Shown: positions 61,545-64,000 of the stretch, piece after piece | How positions within the stretch are numbered: position 1 is the first letter of the stretch | How the letters are laid out: every line of letters begins with the position of its first letter | Assembly: GCA_012861695.1 (NCBI GenBank) | Contig: JAAOOA010000002.1 | Span: 20,077,803 to 20,141,802, forward strand | Length of the DNA stretch: 64,000 nt | Reading direction: 5' to 3' | Source: Trematomus loennbergii | Taxonomy: Eukaryota; Chordata; Actinopteri; Perciformes; Nototheniidae | The notes under the pieces: model-generated | The model's database searches: none | The model's input: the letters and a program-made list of their open reading frames with translations, nothing else | Told to the model about the DNA's origin: nothing | Translations under genes and position numbers: made by a program

Positions 61545-61710
61545 AGCCAGGCAGAGACATCCGAACCCAGATCATCAGTAAGATGAAAAGGTACCGGCTA
61601 GATATTTTAGGAATTAGTAAATGTGGATGGACCAGTTATGTATGTGAAACAAGGAAAGACGGATCAGTTTACCTCTACGAAGGGGATGAAGACAAGCTCG
61701 CAGTTTAAAA
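61545..61710 (+). pseudogene. LINE endonuclease remnant
   Basis: From ATG at 61583 the frame reads MKRYRLDILGIS, then CGWT and DGSVYLYEG, before TAA. This resembles the start of the apurinic-type endonuclease domain of non-LTR retrotransposons (MKRY..DILGISECRWT...). It is cut off after about 40 residues by an A-rich run. Weak, family-level call. Confidence 0.45.
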
Positions 61711-61799
61711 AAAAAAAACTTGGTATCATTCATGAAAAGACTTCCGCAAACTCACCCAATTAAACAAATCTTAAACAACCAAATGTCGTGAAAGTCTCT

Positions 61800-62040
61800 C
61801 TGAGATGAAAACCACCTGGCAGAGAACTAAGACCGTGGAAATAATAATGGCTAGTCTATCCTCTGGCAAGGTACAACATGCTGCACCGAGTGGGACCAGA
61901 AGACAGCAGATATTAAGTACAAATGTGAACCTGCTGCTGGTGCTAGAGGAAAGGGGCTTTGATGAAGGGCCTGGTTACTTCTCTGCATTAAATGTGCAAG
62001 TTCTTCCAACATCTAAGCTGATCTGTGGGAACGGCATCTG
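61800..62040 (+). pseudogene. Possible LINE ORF2 tail remnant
   Basis: KTTWQRTKTVEIIMAS and GKVQHAA resemble the end of some fish LINE polyproteins (TTWRRTVE...LTWGEV...A). With the piece at 61545-61710 it may form one internally deleted copy. Low confidence. Confidence 0.3.
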
Positions 62041-62284
62041 TTAGTCTTTGCATTTGACAGCTGGACACATGCTGACAGATTCATGTGCACATACCCCACA
62101 CACCATCATGACAGGTTGCTTTCTCAGGCTTAAACAGCTGAAATACTTTACAGAAACTATGCGTATGTGCACAACGTATTCAATACATAGAGCACAAGCG
62201 CAAACAGGCAACCACAAAATGTTTGAAAGGCATTTAATGGTTATTTGTGGAATGTGAGGCACATACCAAAAGAGATTCAGGTAA

Positions 62285-63640
62285 AAAATAGGCAAGGCAA
62301 GTTTATTTATATAGCACCTTTCAACACAAGGCAATTCAAAGTGCTTTACAAAAATGGAAGACATTAAGAAAATGGCATTTAAAATCAGTCATTAAAAAGA
62401 AAAGATAATAAAATAAACATTAAAAGAAAAAATACATGGATAAAAGTTACAGTGCAGTTTAAGATGTGAATAGTTCAATTAAAAGCAGTGGCAAAAATAA
62501 AAGTCTTCAGCCTGGATTTAAAAGTAGTAAGAGTTGCAGCGGACCTGCAGGTTTCTGGGAGTTTGTTCCAGATATTTGGAGCATAATAACTGAATGCTGC
62601 TTCTCCATGTTTAGTTCTGACTCTGGGGACAGAAAGCTGACCAGTCCCTGAAGACCTGAGAGATCTGGATGCTTCATAATTTAGCAGTAGGTCAGACATG
62701 TATTTTGGGCCTAAACCATTCAAAGCTTTATAAACCAGCAGCAATATTTTGAAATCTCTTCTTGACACACAGGAAGCCAGTGTAAGGACTTCAGAACAGG
62801 AGTGATGTGATCCACTTTCTTTGTTAGTGAGGACTCGAGAGCGGCGTTCTGAATTAGCTGCAGCTTTCTAATAGATTTTTTAGTGAGCCTGTAAAGACAC
62901 CATTGCAGTAGTCGAGTCTACTGAAGATAAAAGCATGGACAAGTTTTTCCAAATCCTGCTGTGACATTAGTCTTTAATCCTAGATATGTTCTTTAGGTGA
63001 TAGTAGGCTGATTTAGTAACTGTTTTAATGTGACTGTTGAAACTCAGGTCAGAGTCCATGACTACACCTAGATTTCTGGCTTTATCTGTTGTTTTGAACA
63101 TTGCAGACTGAAGCTCAGCGCTAACTTTTATACGTTCTGCCTTGGCTCCAAAAACCATTACCTCAGTTTTATCTTTGTTTAATTGGAGAAAGTTCTGACA
63201 CATCCAGTCATTGATTTGTTCAATGCACTTACTCAGTGTTTGAATTGGAGCATAATCTCCTGGTGAAATTGTTACGTAAATTTGTGTGTCATCCGCATAG
63301 CTATGGTAACTTATTTTGTTGTTTTTCATTATCTGAGCCAGTGGTAGCATGTAGATGTTAAAGAGAAGAGGCCCCAAGATGGAGCCTTGAGGTACCCCAC
63401 ATGTCATATTTGTCAACTCAGATGTGTATTTACCTATAGAAACAAAGTTTTTTCTGTCCTTTAAGTAGGACTCAAACCAATTTAGAACTGTTGCCGAAAG
63501 TCCCACCCAGTTTTCTAGTCGGTCTAGTAATATGTTGTGGTCAACAGTGTCAAACGCAGCACTGAGATCTAATAATACTAACACTGAAGTTCTGCCACTG
63601 TCTGTGTTAAGTGGTTTAAAATACCAGGCTTCCTGAAGAG
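62285..63640 (-). mobile_element. 5'-truncated L2/CR1-like LINE with reverse transcriptase
   Basis: Minus strand. The longest piece (63665-62967) shows reverse transcriptase blocks LLDLSAAFDTVDH, GVPQGSILGPLLF, YADD (in SYHSYADDTQIYV) and NKDKTEVMVFG. The coding then shifts frame several times (RLDYCNGV-like, then 62768-62475 DFKILLLVYKALNGLGPKY and SYYAPNIWNKLP). The 3' end, at the low-coordinate side, carries the fish LINE tail GGTGCTATATAAATAAACTT near 62300. The upstream part of the reverse transcriptase and the endonuclease are missing, so the copy is dead. It lies upstream of the last arhgef26 exons, probably in an intron. Confidence 0.85.
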
Positions 63641-63665
63641 TGTGAATGTGTTTACATGCAGGCAT

Positions 63666-64000
63666 GTGAACACTGTAGCAGGTGCGTAGCCCCTTCTCCT
63701 TAAGACCACTACAAGCCTGTGCAGGATCTGTGTATTCAACTAGTAGAGGTAGTAAAGCTCCCTCTGCCTATTACCATTATTCCCAATGTTTAAGAGGATG
63801 CAAAGAATCATAAATCTATTGTCAGCCGTTCTTGTTTTACCCCTGAAAAGAGCAGAGGCCTGGCTGTTACCCTGTAAAACCTTTCTCAAAAGCAGATAAA
63901 GAACGACGACAGCCTCTTTCCAATCTTCCCTTCTTTGCCAACTTAAAATCACCACCAGAACACTGTTTTCCATCTTTCCCAGTCCCCCTAACCCCTTCTG
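63666..64000. other. Unassigned sequence at window end
   Basis: No reverse transcriptase match and no arhgef26 exon was recognised. Probably arhgef26 intron. Confidence 0.4.

Noticed and set aside
62475..63665. Host gene on the minus strand
   Set aside because: Reverse transcriptase motifs (YADD, GVPQGSILGP) and the fish LINE 3' tail identify it as a retrotransposon.

Overview
The window looks like teleost (ray-finned fish) nuclear DNA. Genes are split into short exons with GT-AG introns. There are long CA/GT microsatellites, several TTAA-flanked miniature transposons, a DIRS-type tyrosine-recombinase retroelement and L2-like LINE sequence. The genes belong to a conserved vertebrate neighbourhood (MME - GPR149 - DHX36 - ARHGEF26).

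Layout. 1-17.4 kb is intergenic and repeat-rich. It holds a candidate minus-strand first exon and promoter near 1.3-1.7 kb, which by synteny may belong to mme. It also holds a nested mobile element (4.27-8.19 kb), a degenerate ~26-bp tandem repeat (13.4-14.3 kb) and microsatellites. 17.9-25.3 kb is gpr149 (+), an orphan class A-type GPCR gene in five coding exons. 25.3-31.0 kb is intergenic with one small transposon. 31.4-57.2 kb is dhx36 (+), a DEAH-box G-quadruplex helicase gene in 26 coding exons, with at least five nonautonomous DNA transposons in its introns. 59.5-60.4 kb carries the last three coding exons of arhgef26 (SGEF) on the minus strand, ending in an SH3 domain and a PDZ-binding tail. 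dhx36 and arhgef26 are therefore tail to tail, with their poly(A) signals under 500 bp apart. 61.5-63.7 kb, upstream of those arhgef26 exons, holds two LINE remnants.

The most unusual structure is at 4266-8192. It is a foldback-type element. Its inverted ends are built of a short terminal repeat plus arrays of a 20-bp minisatellite, inside which lie ~195-bp and ~80-bp nested inverted repeats. It is flanked by an 11-bp direct repeat. A deleted DIRS element, with textbook inverted terminal repeats and an internal complementary region, sits inside the right-hand minisatellite.

Three small frame disruptions fall in otherwise conserved coding sequence: two in gpr149 exon 1 and one in dhx36 exon 13. 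All can be read as deletions of one or two bases in short simple runs. Assembly error seems likelier than gene death, but reads are needed to decide. The genes are not known to act in one pathway; their adjacency is inherited synteny.
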